Source: Macrobrachium rosenbergii (taxonomy: Eukaryota; Arthropoda; Malacostraca; Decapoda; Palaemonidae). Taken from it: a stretch of DNA of 64,000 bases. Positions 1 through 19,300 of the stretch are shown in pieces. How positions within the stretch are numbered: position 1 is the stretch's first letter; each line of letters begins with the position of its first letter. The stretch covers positions 71,567,506-71,631,505 of the forward strand of contig NC_089742.1 in assembly GCF_040412425.1 (NCBI RefSeq). The letters are read 5' to 3'. Both the position numbers and the translations under genes were made by a program. Under the pieces are notes generated by a model. That model saw nothing but the letters and a program-made list of their open reading frames with translations. It was not told where the DNA came from and searched no databases.

Positions 1-286
1 GTAAATTTGCGGTTTCTTAACACTTTTATGTCATTGATTATATTCATAGTTTATTTGTTGAAGAAAAGCATTAAGAAATTATATAGATTAGAGTGCTAAT
101 ACAAATGTAAGAGTATTCATTGATTTTGAAGGCATTGTCTAAAAAATATCATGCACATTTAGTTCTTACGAAAGAAAGATTTGGAGTGAGTCGTAGTAGA
201 ATTCCTTTGGTTATTCTCCGCAGTGTCAGTGAAATTTAAATCTTTGCTCGTTGTTTCCCTTTAGAAGCCGGCTGTCGAATATGCAG

Positions 287-313
287 ACAAGAGAGAGAGA
301 GAGAGAGAGAGAT
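287..313. repeat. (GA)n microsatellite
   Basis: About 13 uninterrupted GA units are visible, ending shortly before a long TA array. Confidence 0.95.
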
Positions 314-364
314 ATGGAAGTATATAAGTTTCTGCATAAATTTAGACAGCTTCAATACAAAAAT

Positions 365-482
<118 letters not shown>

Positions 483-2789
483 TAAACCGTTATAATCTCA
501 GTGAAACCTCAGCGAAGCCAGCACGCTTAAATGACCTTAAACTTGTTCCCTAACTGCAGAGATGTCAAGACCTCATGTCCTAAGAGGGATCAGAAACATC
601 ATAGTCACAAACAGTCACTGCATATGATGATTAACTTCCGTAAGTTGGGGTCGCAAGACACCATTGGCTTTTTTTTACGCGAAAAACTTTTAGAATGAGT
701 TGGGGGGCGGATTGTAAAAACTTATACTGGAATCAAAACGCAACAAAAACGTCTTCAGTAAGAGAACTAATGGGTTTGCCAGGCTGTTTGCTCTCCTGCT
801 GGACGCAATTTTACCTTTCTTTCATTTGCATGTGAGCTGCCATCTTTCTTTCGTTCGATTGGGATGCAAGCTCTCTTCTGTTCCATCTGAACTTAAGCTC
901 GAGGGGTTTGCAACAAAGAGGCCAAAACTTAAATTATACCATTCAGCAAAATTGCAATAAAAACCCTTAATTTCGTTCAGTACATAAAGACCTAGCAAAT
1001 TAAGCTACACAGATATGATCTTCGTGCCCAAACCGCAACAGTTTGTTGGGTGAACAAAGTGAAGAAAATCGGTGGGTGGAATGCTTCAGAAACGGGCAGA
1101 TACAGTAGTCTGATTACTGCAAAACATTTACAGAATGATTGTGGTGTTGAAAAGGTTTTTATGAGGAAAAGAAGCATAATAACGGTTTAAAAAAACTTTT
1201 GTAAATAATAAACACATCCCCTGAACAAAACGGATCCGTTGATTATGAAACACTTGGATTGCATTTATGTTGAATATGCGCGGTTTAGATTCACACACTA
1301 ATATTCACATTTAGTGTGCACACCAAAACAACATAATTATCTAAATGTACATGCATTGCACTTAAAGCCATGTATTAGTCACTCCCGCTCACGGACAGAA
1401 TTAAGCTCGTTTAAGCACGCAAAAGCCATATGCATCCAGACAAAACTAATAACTTTACAACATTCACTCCCGCCTAATTTACTTGATTCACGCTACAAAG
1501 TACTTTGCACGAACAACCATCCTTTTTATGCCGTGCTGTTCTCCGGAGAATTTAGTAATGACTGGCTGCCCTCAAGTGTCTTTGAATGAAAGAAATCCTC
1601 GTCTGCAGTCATGCAGTTTCAGACGCAGTCTACAGTAAATTCTTATGCAACTGGTTATTAAGCTATCTAGTGTAACCCAGCATGAACAAACTCGACACTA
1701 AAACTTAAAAACAAATGTTACTTTGTGCCGATTGCAACGTATATATGTAAAGAGATTCATGAATTTATTTACATCATGTAGCGTGAATGACACGTTGCAT
1801 TCAACGGTTAGTTTTTATAGTGAATTTACATAGCAGCGTTAAAGCAAAACAACAAATAAGCAACACATGATTCTATGTCACACGAACCAACGCAGTCTTG
1901 TGAGATCAGATATAACAGTATAATCAGTAAAATGTGAGAAAACACATAAGAGAATTTCAGTGGTAACAGTACAGAATTTGAATTAAAAATCCGGGTAGAG
2001 TCTGATTTCTGCATGAATATCACTGCTCTCTGCGCACAGTCGTCGTTTTCAACCGCACTGCATCATGACACTGAAACAGTGAAATTGTTTAGATACGCAG
2101 GCCTTTGGTTTTACATACCTTTGTCCTAAGCAGCAATAATATGGGCTTAGAATTCAGTGATAGACGATATCAAATGGCTCCTCACTGTCTTTAATTCAGA
2201 GGTGGCCTTGCGTAAATGGTCATGTGAATTTCTGGCTGTCATTTACGTCATCCGCTCATCAAAGCTCATGCTTACATCAGGATTAACCGAAAAGTATGCA
2301 AAATCTTTGTGGGTGATGCAGATGATGTTCTTAATAACAGATTTTTCTTTCACTTTATTTCAGGACGGATGATATAGACGGATCTTTGATGGAGCTAATT
2401 GGCAGTTTTCTTTTCCTACCGATAGGTTACCAGTAACGCATAAATATGAGTTTCGTTGCTAAAAAATATTAAGATAACTTACATAAAGTATTTTACTTAA
2501 AGTTTAAGTCCATGATACCGACTAGAAACAGTAACAGTCGTCCATGGCTACATGTGAAATCACACTCAAAGGAAAACTGCCTCCATTTCTCGCTGACTGT
2601 TGCTATTTTCATGAATCTGGTAAATAAAATCAGAAAAACCATAACATTTGACACACTCAGGTTTGTTTTCTGTTAGTAACTCATGCATCCAAAGACAATA
2701 CCCTAAAATAACCGCCATTTTACAAGTCCATATTCTGCGTAAGGGTTTACATTTCAAATTTAGATATCTTTCCCTCCATTTTTGTTGAT

Positions 2790-3066
2790 CTATTGCAGTT
2801 ATATCCTTCAAGTTCCTATTATGCTGTGCTGTTGGAAGTTTCTCCTGTAAGTTCTTTGTTGTGCCATTGCAAATCCCTTCAGCTTCTATTTTGCGCTGTT
2901 GCAAATCCTTCAGGTTCCATTTTACTGTTCTCTTGGAAATCCCTTCTCCAATTTCTGTTTTCCTGTTTGCATATCCTTTGTCTAAGGATATGTGGTGCTA
3001 TTGCAAATCCTGCCTGCAAACTCTATTTTGCCGTGCTGTTGCAAGTATTTCCTTCACGTTGTATTA
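2790..3066. repeat. Degenerate minisatellite, unit about 34-37 bp
   Basis: Six to seven diverged tandem units share a core resembling GCTGTTGCAAATCCTTCAG followed by a T-rich spacer and TATTTTGC. Clear units start near 2820, 2858, 2890, 2922, 2995 and 3030. Divergence between units is high, so the array is old. Overlapping open frames on both strands follow from the repeat and I do not consider them genes. Confidence 0.7.
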
Positions 3067-5704
3067 TTGATGTGCAACTACGGTTCATTAACTTATGAAA
3101 ACAACGTGGACCGACAACTTTCTTCACTTCAGACTCTCACCTGAACCCTCTGAGTCACCTTCCTTTGTACCTTCATTTTTCTCCTACAAAGCGTTTCCCT
3201 TTAGTAAAGCAAAATAACGTAAAACAGGGGATGCGTTTCCTGTTATGTCAAACACTGTTATATAATTAGTTTTGTTTTTCTTTGTGTCCAACGTCTGTCT
3301 AAGTACTTCAAAGCTGAAGTTTTTAGCTATTTTGCGCACTGCGAGTCGCCTTTCATAATGGCCTAGATAAATTCTTTCAGATTCCAGCTTTGAGCCATGC
3401 AATGAGATCTAATCGCAGATTGTTGCTTTTATGCTCCAAGATGAATTTAGCATCAAGAAATTTGCATTACACGCAAGAAACAGGTTCTTTGTTGTGTTTC
3501 CAGTGTCAAGGTTTCTTGTCATTTCACTTGGTGTAATGATTACTTTCTCTTATATACGTTTATTCATGATGCTTTGTGTCGAATGATTGTTTTTATAAAT
3601 AATTAGTCTACTTCAACCACATATTAAATAACTCAGTTTCGTTGCCATATATTTCTGCTTTTCTCTCGTTTCACTTAAAAAATCTTTCTCTGCACATTGT
3701 CATGGACGACGATAATCCTTTTCCTTTTTTGTATAAGGAAATTCCTCGGGAAAATGAAAGAATGGACCTAGAATCGATGGAGAAGCAGTGTTGAGGATAT
3801 GTGGTGTAAAAGATAATACGTTGAGAGCTTCTTGTATTTTATTAATCCCCCAGCCTGCTGCTTTTCTTCCCTCTTACTTCCTACCTGTATTCAGAGTCAC
3901 TCCCTGAGGATTCTGAAATCTGTCCTGGGATTTTGTGTACTAAGCCTCCAGTCTTTTAAAGATATAGCCACCTAGGATTGATGAAAACTCCTTAATTTGT
4001 GAGGGAAAAATTCGAAACAGACATACCGTCAACGCCGTAACAAAACCCCGGACGATTTTGTAATACATTGATAAACGTTTGATCTTATCTTTCCGTGATC
4101 TGAAATCCTGATGAAAATTAGGAGTCATCTTATCTTTTTCACATTTCAGTCGAAAGTATGATAGGCCTACTGTAGCATGAAAAACAGCGCGTGCTGTCTT
4201 TTTTTCAAGTGGAATATTACTGATACCACTAATCCATTTCCCCGTGACACCGAAGCTGTCAATCACGCACAACCTTTGCATCCCTCGAGCAAGACCATAT
4301 ATTATATGCCCAGCTATATTTCAAGGCTACGTTTAGTGCCGTACATCGGGAACTTTCTTTTCGCTTCTCGTTTTTGCTGTGTGGTTTTCATATTGTTTTC
4401 CTGTCACATAAAGGTGAAGATTTATATCTTTGTTTTCATTATAACAGAAAGAAAAACAGAAAAGTTTCCGTAGAACTCTCCATGGCAAGCAGTTAAGCGA
4501 GATGAACTGATAAAAGAAATACAACCGCAATCATATTTTGCTTGGATGAGAAGTTAGGAAATAGCGTACCTGTTGATCCTGGCACACAAAGCGTGCAACT
4601 GGAATAAAAAGAAAGAGCTCTAAGTTTCTTACATTAATTTTCTTTTGCAACATTTTTATTCTGCAGGGTAATCATAATACATTCACTTTTTTTTTTTTTT
4701 TTTTTACCAGAAAACTACTAATCTACTAAAAAACAAGCGTCTTTGACATGTCTCGTATTATCCAACACTGTAAACCGGAAGAATGATCAAAACAGAAAAG
4801 GGAGGTGTCAGAAAAAGTTCTCTGGGTGCAGTTTCCGCCAGAGTAAGTCATTTGGCCCAGTTCTTCACCTCACACCTTAGTGAAGTGACGGCAATGGGGC
4901 GTCCCATAAACCCTCTTTTCAGAGATATCGTATTACGTTTCGACACTGAGAAAAAGGTTTGATATTTTCAGAACGTAAAATACTTTTTGTTTTTTTTATT
5001 TGAGCTTGCTTGAAAGTATATGTCCATATCTCAGAACTAATATGCTTTTATTGCATGACTGTGATTCTTGACGCCAGATGAATTGCGGTCAATCAGTAGA
5101 ATATCCATTTTCACGTAATGGGCATTCTATTCTGTAGAAGCTTGCTTTACAAGTCAATGACCTTTCAGACAAGTTCCATGTTCATGCTTGTCCATTTTGT
5201 AGAACAGTCAGAAACACACAATAAAACATTCACAAATGAGAAAACAACCAAAGACACGAACATAACAGCAAAAACAAGATAGCAGTGTTTTATGATGAAG
5301 AAAGACCAAAAATATACTTGTAAAAACATGTTGAAACGTCTGTGAGGAAACATGGTGGGAACAAGTTCAGTTCCCTCTGGAACTGGTTTTGTTTTTAAAC
5401 CGAAACCTAAATATCAGAAAAGTAGATTCATATTTTGTTTTCACTACGCTCTTGAGAAACAAAGCATTAGTCGTCGACGCGATTCCTTCAGATACGTTTT
5501 AAAAAACTCCATGGTAAAAAACTGGCTTCAAATAAATGGTTTTCTGTTTTTATTGTTCACGTTTAAGGAGGACATCATGTGTGAAAAGGTTTCCAGGTCA
5601 AAAGCTCCAGCAAAGAAAAGTACTGTGACATTGTGTTAACAGCAGAGGGATAATCAATACACATCGATTTTGGCGTTCTTAACCTTGAGTTCGCATGACA
5701 AGGT
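3067..5704. other. Intergenic stretch, no gene recognised
   Basis: Short open frames of 60-113 codons occur on both strands, but none has recognisable motifs, and their composition follows the AT-rich background. A poly(T) run lies at about 4688-4705. Confidence 0.55.

Positions 5705-5753
<49 letters not shown>
5705..5753. repeat. (CT)n microsatellite
   Basis: About 24 pure CT units. Confidence 0.96.
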
Positions 5754-11705
<5,952 letters not shown>

Positions 11706-11829
11706 GTATGTTTGGGCTTGTACACAGTCAGATATATCTAACGAGAGATATGAATAGAATATACGTATTCGTGGTAACAAATACTTCATGCAATCACATA
11801 CACAAGGATTCGCCTAGATACACTGAAAG

Positions 11830-12070
11830 ATAGACGTGTTCGGCCAAGGAGGAGGGGTAGGCCTCATGGGAGGGGTAGAAGCAGCCAATATCCAATTTAC
11901 GCTCCACACAGCTTCGCCACTACTTCATCATTATTGCCCTCTGGATGACAGCCTTCATCAGACGGCGATGTGGTGGCCATAGAGTATTCATCACTTGGGT
12001 GTCGTCATGAGGTGCTTAATGAAGCTGCCGTGGGCAGGTGTAGACGGATGGATATATCTACCGTTGCTGA
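11830..12070. other. Unique-looking, moderately GC-rich spacer
   Basis: This is a non-repetitive 240-bp island inside the TA-array cluster. A minus-strand frame from about 11992 to 11915 reads through some 25 acidic and polar residues, but there is no family match that I know. Confidence 0.3.
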
Positions 12071-12096
12071 GGAATAAAATCATAGATACGAAATTA

Positions 12097-12132
12097 TAAT
12101 TATATATATATATATATATCCTATATATGTAT

Positions 12133-12224
<92 letters not shown>
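12097..12224. repeat. (TA)n microsatellite, interrupted
   Basis: Two TA blocks are separated by a short GTAT and GTGT segment. The larger block spans roughly 12141-12224. Confidence 0.96.
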
Positions 12225-12226
<2 letters not shown>

Positions 12227-12304
12227 CTACAACTGGTGTAAGGCTTCAGTGACACGGGATGGTCCTAGCTTCCAGATTCTTTAATATACAAAGTATGAGT
12301 AGTA

Positions 12305-12332
12305 AGTATGTATGTATGTATGTATGTGTGTG

Positions 12333-12385
<53 letters not shown>

Positions 12386-12398
12386 ATATATATATATG
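12305..12398. repeat. (GTAT)n-(TG)n-(TA)n compound microsatellite
   Basis: Five GTAT units pass into a short TG run and then about 65 bases of TA, ending at the hairpin at 12399. Confidence 0.95.
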
Positions 12399-12439
12399 TT
12401 ACAAGTTTTCTAGGGCTGTTGGTCCTAGAAAGCTTGTAA
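12399..12439. other. Short hairpin (16-bp arms) beside a TA array
   Basis: The arms 12399-12414 and 12424-12439 are inverted copies of TTACAAGYTTTCTAGG with one mismatch and a 9-base loop. The hairpin abuts the preceding TA array. It might be the remaining end of a fold-back element. I see no RNA-gene signals. Confidence 0.7.
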
Positions 12440-12466
12440 TTTTTCCTGAATAAATATTTCCGTTAA

Positions 12467-12535
12467 ATACCATCCAGTTTAAATGAGGTCCTGTTATTGT
12501 TAATGCACAGAACAATTGTGTAAGTGATAATGTTC
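12467..12535. repeat. Dispersed module also present at 43.6-43.8 kb
   Basis: Positions 12467-12491 are the reverse complement of a module found twice near 43.56 and 43.69 kb (core ACTGGATGGTAT). Positions 12500-12535 match 43793-43829 in direct orientation (core TGCACAGAACAATTGTGTA). The two blocks therefore have opposite relative orientation in the two places, so the repeat family is mosaic. In all cases the module lies near a (TA)n array. Confidence 0.75.
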
Positions 12536-12538
12536 ATA

Positions 12539-12612
<74 letters not shown>
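12536..12612. repeat. (TA)n microsatellite
   Basis: About 75 bases of TA follow the dispersed module directly. Confidence 0.96.
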
Positions 12613-12614
<2 letters not shown>

Positions 12615-12795
12615 GCGATGTCATACGGAAAAAAATCCTCACGTTAATGCCTCATCCACACAAAGAACACCAGAAATCGGCCTTATGAACATTATTAAAC
12701 TGACAGAATGTTATTCCCATGTAGTGGTTCAGAAATCGGCTCGCTCATTTCTTGGTTTTGAATACACTGGATTCAAAACTAGGATGACAGGTAAA

Positions 12796-12799
<4 letters not shown>

Positions 12800-12832
<33 letters not shown>
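12800..12832. repeat. (CT)n microsatellite
   Basis: About 16 CT units. An open frame running into it encodes only a Ser-Leu tail from the repeat. Confidence 0.95.
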
Positions 12833-12835
<3 letters not shown>

Positions 12836-13134
12836 TTTGTTCAACCTAAAGTAAATCTGTTAAGCAGAATTATGAATAACTCGGCCGCAGCATCTAGTCA
12901 TTGGTTGCCAAATTATCGGAATATAAACACAGCTAAACTGGCTAGAATCTAATAAAACTAGTCATTTTAACAATATAGGACCGGTTTTTTACGCAAAAGC
13001 AGCGCATGTGCAGAGCAAATTTAAGTACGAAGCCAAGGAGCAACCTGATTTGTTGCCAACCAAACAAAACATGAATCAAAGCTGCGTACGAGGGACACAG
13101 TGATTAAATGAGGTCGATGTACGCTACTCTGTTT

Positions 13135-13147
13135 ACACACACACACA

Positions 13148-13235
<88 letters not shown>
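13135..13235. repeat. (CA)n-(TA)n compound microsatellite
   Basis: Seven to eight CA units are followed by about 84 bases of TA. Confidence 0.96.
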
Positions 13236-13237
<2 letters not shown>

Positions 13238-13317
13238 CCGTGTATTTATCTACAAAACATCAAAGTTGTTTAAAAGCGTTTTCGTAGGAGTATTACTTTA
13301 ATGTCTAGAAGTTCCTC

Positions 13318-13545
13318 ATGTTGAACATTTCAACTGGAGATGAAGGCTAACGTGAGGCACATTTCATTTCATTTCATTTCATCGTACATTTCTTTACTGA
13401 CAATTCAAGAGGAGATGAACTGACTTACTGCGAAATGTTTACGTTTGTACATGATACACGCTATTTCATCGTACATGTCTTTCCTATATATTCACCAACT
13501 GACTTCACTACGAAATGTTTGTTTATGTGTATGTATATATACATA

Positions 13546-13587
<42 letters not shown>

Positions 13588-13720
13588 TATTATATGTATA
13601 TATATACATACGTACGTACATATATACATACATAAACAAACATTTCGTAGTGAAGTCAGTTCATGAATAGTTAGCAGAGAAATATACGATAACGTGAATC
13701 TTGTTAACCTTCATCCAGTT
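13318..13720. mobile_element. Fold-back element A with a (TA)n loop
   Basis: The arms 13497-13527 and 13631-13661 are perfect 31-bp inverted copies (core CTTCACTACGAAATGTTTG). They extend through imperfect GTAT tracts into a central TA array at about 13543-13600. Outside the left arm, 13416-13440 is a second, direct, diverged copy of the arm motif. The outer sequences (GAGATGAAGG near 13335 and the complementary CTTCATCC near 13710) still pair loosely. The left arm also resembles the left arm of fold-back B. No coding capacity is seen. I infer a MITE-like or fold-back element. Its outer ends and target duplication are not certain. Confidence 0.7.
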
Positions 13721-13805
13721 GACATTCAACCTTAGAATCTTCTAGGCAGCATAAATCAATACTAGTCGGTATCTCATTAGTGAAGCCGTAATTTAGTGTC
13801 ATTGT

Positions 13806-14265
<460 letters not shown>

Positions 14266-14875
14266 CGACGTCACCAATGAGATCCCATCTAGTCTCGCAT
14301 TAATGGCTCCCTGCAAAGCTGAAAACGACTCGAGAAGCCTGCACGGGAACGGGGCTGAATCGGTCTTTTACAGTTACCGTAGTATCATCCCTATAGGAGA
14401 GGACGAAAGGAAGCATGGGGGGTCTGATAAAAATAAGGAAAGGGAGAAAGTGAAAAAATCTTTACTCGGAATATTGAAATTGAGTCACTGCCAGCAGCAA
14501 AATTACTGCAGAGGGGGTCAGACAATGAAGTAAAAATCAGTTTCGCGGACGAGCAAGGTGACGTCGAATAGATGGTTATCAGTTGTTACCAAGCGAATGA
14601 GAATGGCGGTGGACTTCGTTGATGTGTTCTGAAAGGGGCGTGATTTTTGGGAGGGGATGGTGTCAAGGGAAAGAGTAAGTGGTGGGGAAATCACTTTGTT
14701 GGTGTGTACGTTAGTACAGAGTAGATGGGCTTCACGGTGAGAAGAGTTTTTTTTGAGGTATACCTGACCTTTACTTGACTAAAGTGAAAACAGAAATAGA
14801 TTCAGCGTGTGGCTCTGAATATATTAAAAAGAGATGAAGTTGATAAGAAAATAGTTGGAGTTGCATGTCAAAAAA
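14266..14875. other. Intergenic stretch, no gene recognised
   Basis: A 76-codon plus-strand frame (14303-14533) is rich in charged residues but has no motif I recognise. I see no repeat structure. Confidence 0.4.
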
Positions 14876-14879
14876 GGAC

Positions 14880-15375
14880 CGAAGAACTGTAAGTAATGTT
14901 GAGGCTACAAAAGTGGAAAAAGTAGATGGTAATCACGCAGATATCACGCATGAGTGTGAGGTAGCAGGGTATGCTTGCTCGCATGATCACCTTGGATTGA
15001 AGAATAAAAGTAGATAATTTAGAGAGACTTTTATGAATGAACAAATAAAACTGAAGAAAAGCAACAGAGCAGAAGCCAAGATTGTACAGAGGAATGCTAT
15101 ACTAGGGCATAAATAGAGTAGCCAAGGACAGATAAAAAGAAAGTGGGCTATAATGAAAGTTTAGGGATTAATTTGAGTAAATACTGAAGAAAGTAAATGC
15201 GAGACAAAACCCAAATGACTAAAAAGATTTTAGTAGGAAAGATGCAAATGGAGATATGATGTGTGATTAAAGCAAACATGCAAAGGCTCAATGAAAATTC
15301 CTTTCAAATTGTCTGTTGAGGATGTAAAAATCCAAATCACAAGGCTGATAAATAAAAATGACATCAGGACCTCAT
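14880..15375 (+). pseudogene. Weak LINE remnant (linker between endonuclease and RT)
   Basis: The plus strand can be read, across several stops and frame changes, as a Lys/Glu-rich helical stretch followed near 15300-15360 by a segment resembling SVEDVKIQITRL. That layout (charged linker, then a VEDVK-like motif just before the RT fingers) is what non-LTR retrotransposons of arthropods show upstream of the reverse transcriptase domain. No catalytic motif remains in the fragment, so the call rests on resemblance alone. It could be chance. Fragments at 29.1, 30.1, 39 and 41 kb are more convincing relatives. Confidence 0.35.
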
Positions 15376-15382
15376 GGGTGAT

Positions 15383-15567
15383 AATTTATTGATATTAATT
15401 AATATAATTTGTTATTAATATTATAGATATTAAACAATTTACATACATTAATTATTTTAGATATTGATTATTACAATTTATAGACATTAATAGTAGTAAT
15501 ATCTGTAATTAATAGATATTAATTATTATAGTACTATAATATTATTATTATGATAATAATATTATAG
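15383..15567. repeat. AT-rich degenerate (TATTAAT)-like repeat
   Basis: About 185 bases are almost pure A and T and are built from shuffled ATTAATTAT and TAGATATTA words with local dyad symmetry. No regular period is maintained. Low-complexity sequence is the safest description. Confidence 0.7.
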
Positions 15568-16090
15568 ACCTTTAGTTTGTGACTTTCCCACCGATCAATG
15601 GCACATGATTTTTTAAAGAGAAATAAGTTTATAGAATCATGAGAACCAACATTAGCACCAGATGAGATCTAAAAGGTGGGGAAGTAAACAGAAGAGGGAA
15701 ATTGGTGAAAACTGAAAAATTAGCACGAAAAAATCTTCGAAGGAAAAGGGAGTAACTAGAGCAAAAAAAAAAAAAAAAAATTATAGGGGCGAAAAAAAAG
15801 GATATAATAAAAGAAAAAAAATCTTCATATTAAATGACACAGAAAATGAATATAAAGTGGAATAAACAAGGCACTTAAAAAAACAAAACGAGGAGAGTAA
15901 CGAGCGATAAACAAACAGACAAAAAATAGAAACGGAAAGAGGAGAGGAGGGGAGATGCGTCACCAAATGCTTCCTGCGCCATAATCTTGTCAGCCATCCA
16001 AAATGAACTCCACCAGAAACAAAGCTGGGTGAGAGGTCAGAGGGAATCTGAGAAGAGAACGCACCCCGGAATATTTAGCAATCCGAAGTC
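15568..16090. other. Intergenic A-rich stretch, no gene recognised
   Basis: A-rich on the plus strand, with a poly(A) run at about 15762-15780 that could be the tail of a degraded retroposon. I cannot identify the body of such an element. Confidence 0.45.
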
Positions 16091-16094
16091 AATT

Positions 16095-16385
16095 CAAACG
16101 TAAAATCACGAATTTCATGGTTATCTTACCGTAAAATCACTGATTTTGAGGTCAACATAATGTACAGTTGTGATTATCAACTCATAATTAACATAAATAT
16201 GGATTTTAAGTTAAAAATAACGTTAAATCATGGTTTTTATGGTTGAGCAGAATCGTGGACTTGAAATTGAAATAACACGATCGGTGGATTTTAATTTAAT
16301 ATTAACGGAAAATCATTGATTATTTGTAAAAATAATGTAGGTCATCTGTTATAATTAGCGTAAAAACAAATAATTTACATTGAGG
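16095..16385. repeat. Degenerate minisatellite, unit roughly 33-55 bp
   Basis: Five or six diverged units share AACGTAAAATCA-like starts followed by a GATTTT-containing word: near 16100, 16130, 16215, 16262 and 16308, with weaker copies between. Unit length varies through internal indels. There is no coding potential. Confidence 0.6.
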
Positions 16386-19300
16386 CCGTTCAAATGATAA
16401 TCATGATAAGCCATGCCGTACAAGACTCATACGCAAATAATTACAGAAGAGAGAGATCTTGATCATCAAGGCAAAAGTATAAAAACATGAAACTTTCATT
16501 TTGATTATCTGTTGCCTTTTATTTCCCAGTGTCTGACCAATAAAAATGCTACCGCAAACAATTAATATCGTAAACTGGTAGGAAAAATAATATTGGTAAT
16601 AAAAGCACACTCTAGCAAAATGAAAATATCGAGAAATGGGGTAAAATTAAGAATGAATGTGGTAACCTGAGTCAACAACCTGGCTTACAAGTCCGGTAAG
16701 GCAATTTATTATAGCCTTAACTACTCTTGTATCTCCATTTTATATTTTTACAGCAACATGAGATTCCGTAGTATTGTAAAAGAAGTGTTGTGCCTACACG
16801 TATATACTGACAATTTGTCTATCATTTATCCGTCGACGTCTGATTATCAGGTTAACATGGGTTTATTTGGTTTATTTCCGTGGGATTATGTTTGTATTAT
16901 GAATCTCAAATATTGATTGTAGTAAAACGACGTTTCAATTTTTTTTATTTTTTTATTTTTTTTGTCTTGTGCCCATGATTACCACATGTATATCGAGCAA
17001 TAGTAACATCAATAACAAAAATAAAAAGAAAACACCGGTATCATACTCACATAAACATACGCATTCATATTTCACACACTTGTGTAAGTGTGCATGCGTG
17101 CATGTGAGTACTTGCCTTATCAGAGCCTTTGCTCATTTACATAACGTTTGGTTCCGTAGCTATTCCTCTAATTTATAGTGATTCAATGTAAGTGCACGAA
17201 CACCATCGCCAGACCGAGTGCCACATAACAAAGGCATGGCAAGGCGAGTGACGTAGGCGGCAAAGAACGCGTTCGTACCACATCCAGACACAAGGCACGG
17301 TACGACTTTACCGCACCCATACAGGTCTCATCGGTGTCTGTTTACTTTCAGGAAAAGGGTGCCAGATACTCCTTCCGGTCCCACCGTACAAGTTTACCTC
17401 TAGCTTCGCAAACAGTAGACTCGCGAGGTGTAAATATTCAGCAATGCCTCTGATGTTAGTGTTGGTGGCAGTTTTGACAAAACGGCTGCGAAAATGGGAT
17501 ATGCAAAAGTTTGGATTCCTTTCGGACTTATAGGGTTTCGGCGGAAGACAAATTTAAAATATCACAAACAGACGAGAATATTATGTCTATTTTAACACAA
17601 TGAATAGACTTAGTGACTGTGAAGATATTAACGACCATGTTGCTTGAGAATTTTATCCGCAAAACAAAGACAGAATTCTCAGAAATTGGAGAATACAGTT
17701 CTAACACAAAGCAAATCTCCAGTAAGAGCATCATAGTGTTAGTTGGACAACTGGTAAATCATTTTCAGATTTGGTTACCTCTACATTTTCAGTGGGGAAT
17801 TTCTACAGTTCGTAAATCACGAGCATTCAGACTTTTTTGTCCAGTGAAACAACTCCTAAGCGTATTCATATTTCTGTGCGTGACCTCATCTTTAAATCTG
17901 TAGCTTAGCTCATTTCGCTATTCTTTGTTTTCTTCCTTTCTTTAGTTTTTTTTTCCGCAGGTTGGATTCGAGATATAATAAGATTCAGCAGTGATTTTTA
18001 GAGTGACAATGGCATTTCCTTCTTCAGCAAAGCATCACCAGACACACAAAACATTTTCGAGTCCTCATGCGCAAATCTCCGGAGAATTTTGTTTTGAATT
18101 TAATACAGTAACAAATGTTGTTCGGTCCTCCTCCTGGGCAAATATTACTAGCAGAAAAATCGCTTGTTTTCTTTCCACAGGTCATTTCCTGCACTGCAGT
18201 CAGTTCCTCTATGCCGGAAGAACATAAGACCAGTTCTTATTTATAGATTCATCTATTACACGTTCAGATTTATTAATTTATTTTAATTATCAAACCATTT
18301 TCGTGTAATTTTTACTTTTTTTTTGCATAGGGCGTTCTATTCTGAGGAAGCATGCTAGGCTTGTTTCATGATTATAATATTGATAATGGTAACCTTTTGA
18401 TTTTACGACCAATCCTAATAAATTGTCTTATATATTAGATATCAAGCGAAAGTCAAGTCTTGAGACTTTTCGAAGCGAAAGAAACGATTTTATAGAAGCC
18501 TCGAATATCTAGCAGCGAGAGAAAAATCAGTGTTGAGAACGCTCCCATAAAAACAATTGACAAGTTGCCACCCAGACGGGATGGGAGCCAAGATAATCGT
18601 ATTTTTCATTAAAGGGCAACTGATCCCGAGATTTTACATTCAGTGGCGCCTGAAAATGTATTAATTTTCACACATCTTCAGGGACAATGCACTTTAATCG
18701 GATTTCAGTGCGGAAATTGAAATGCTTCTAGAAGACAAGGCACTGTGAAAGATGGTAGCAAGTGGTGTACTTTTGGCATTAGAACAGCAAGGATTTAGTT
18801 AAGGAGGCCATATGAATTGCGTGAATTACAAACCGATCCTCATCAAAGTAAACCACTGTCTATTTTCGTAAGTCATTGTGGAAATCAAACCTGATCTGTT
18901 GCGAGAATTAGACGCTGACCACAAATGTTCCAGGGGCAATAAAGTGGCTGAAAATCAGACAGGTACCGACAACAGCTGTTTGCCAACTGGCTTATTATTC
19001 ATTTGTTTTCTCTTTAGCTTTTCTTTCGCTCCCTTTTAGATAATTTGTTGTCTTAAGGATTCCATATTTTCGCATAAATGTTTATTAACTATTTCACTCT
19101 AGTTTTTTACCAGCTGATTCATTACCGCACTTGTTTTCTTTTAGCTCTCCTTTCCTTCCATTTTAGATAATTATATGGTTTATGAGTTCACTTTATTCCC
19201 GTGTATTTGTATCTCATGTGTGTATGTTTATGTTACGGGGAGAGACGCTTAGTCATACGCATGAAAGATTTATCGTTGAAAAATGATGGAAAGAATTTTT

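Noticed and set aside
3940..4281. 113-codon minus-strand frame with a possible helix
   Set aside because: No recognisable domain. Length is within chance for this much AT-rich sequence read in six frames.
11915..11992. Short acidic minus-strand frame
   Set aside because: About 25 codons without a family match or splice context. Too little to call an exon.
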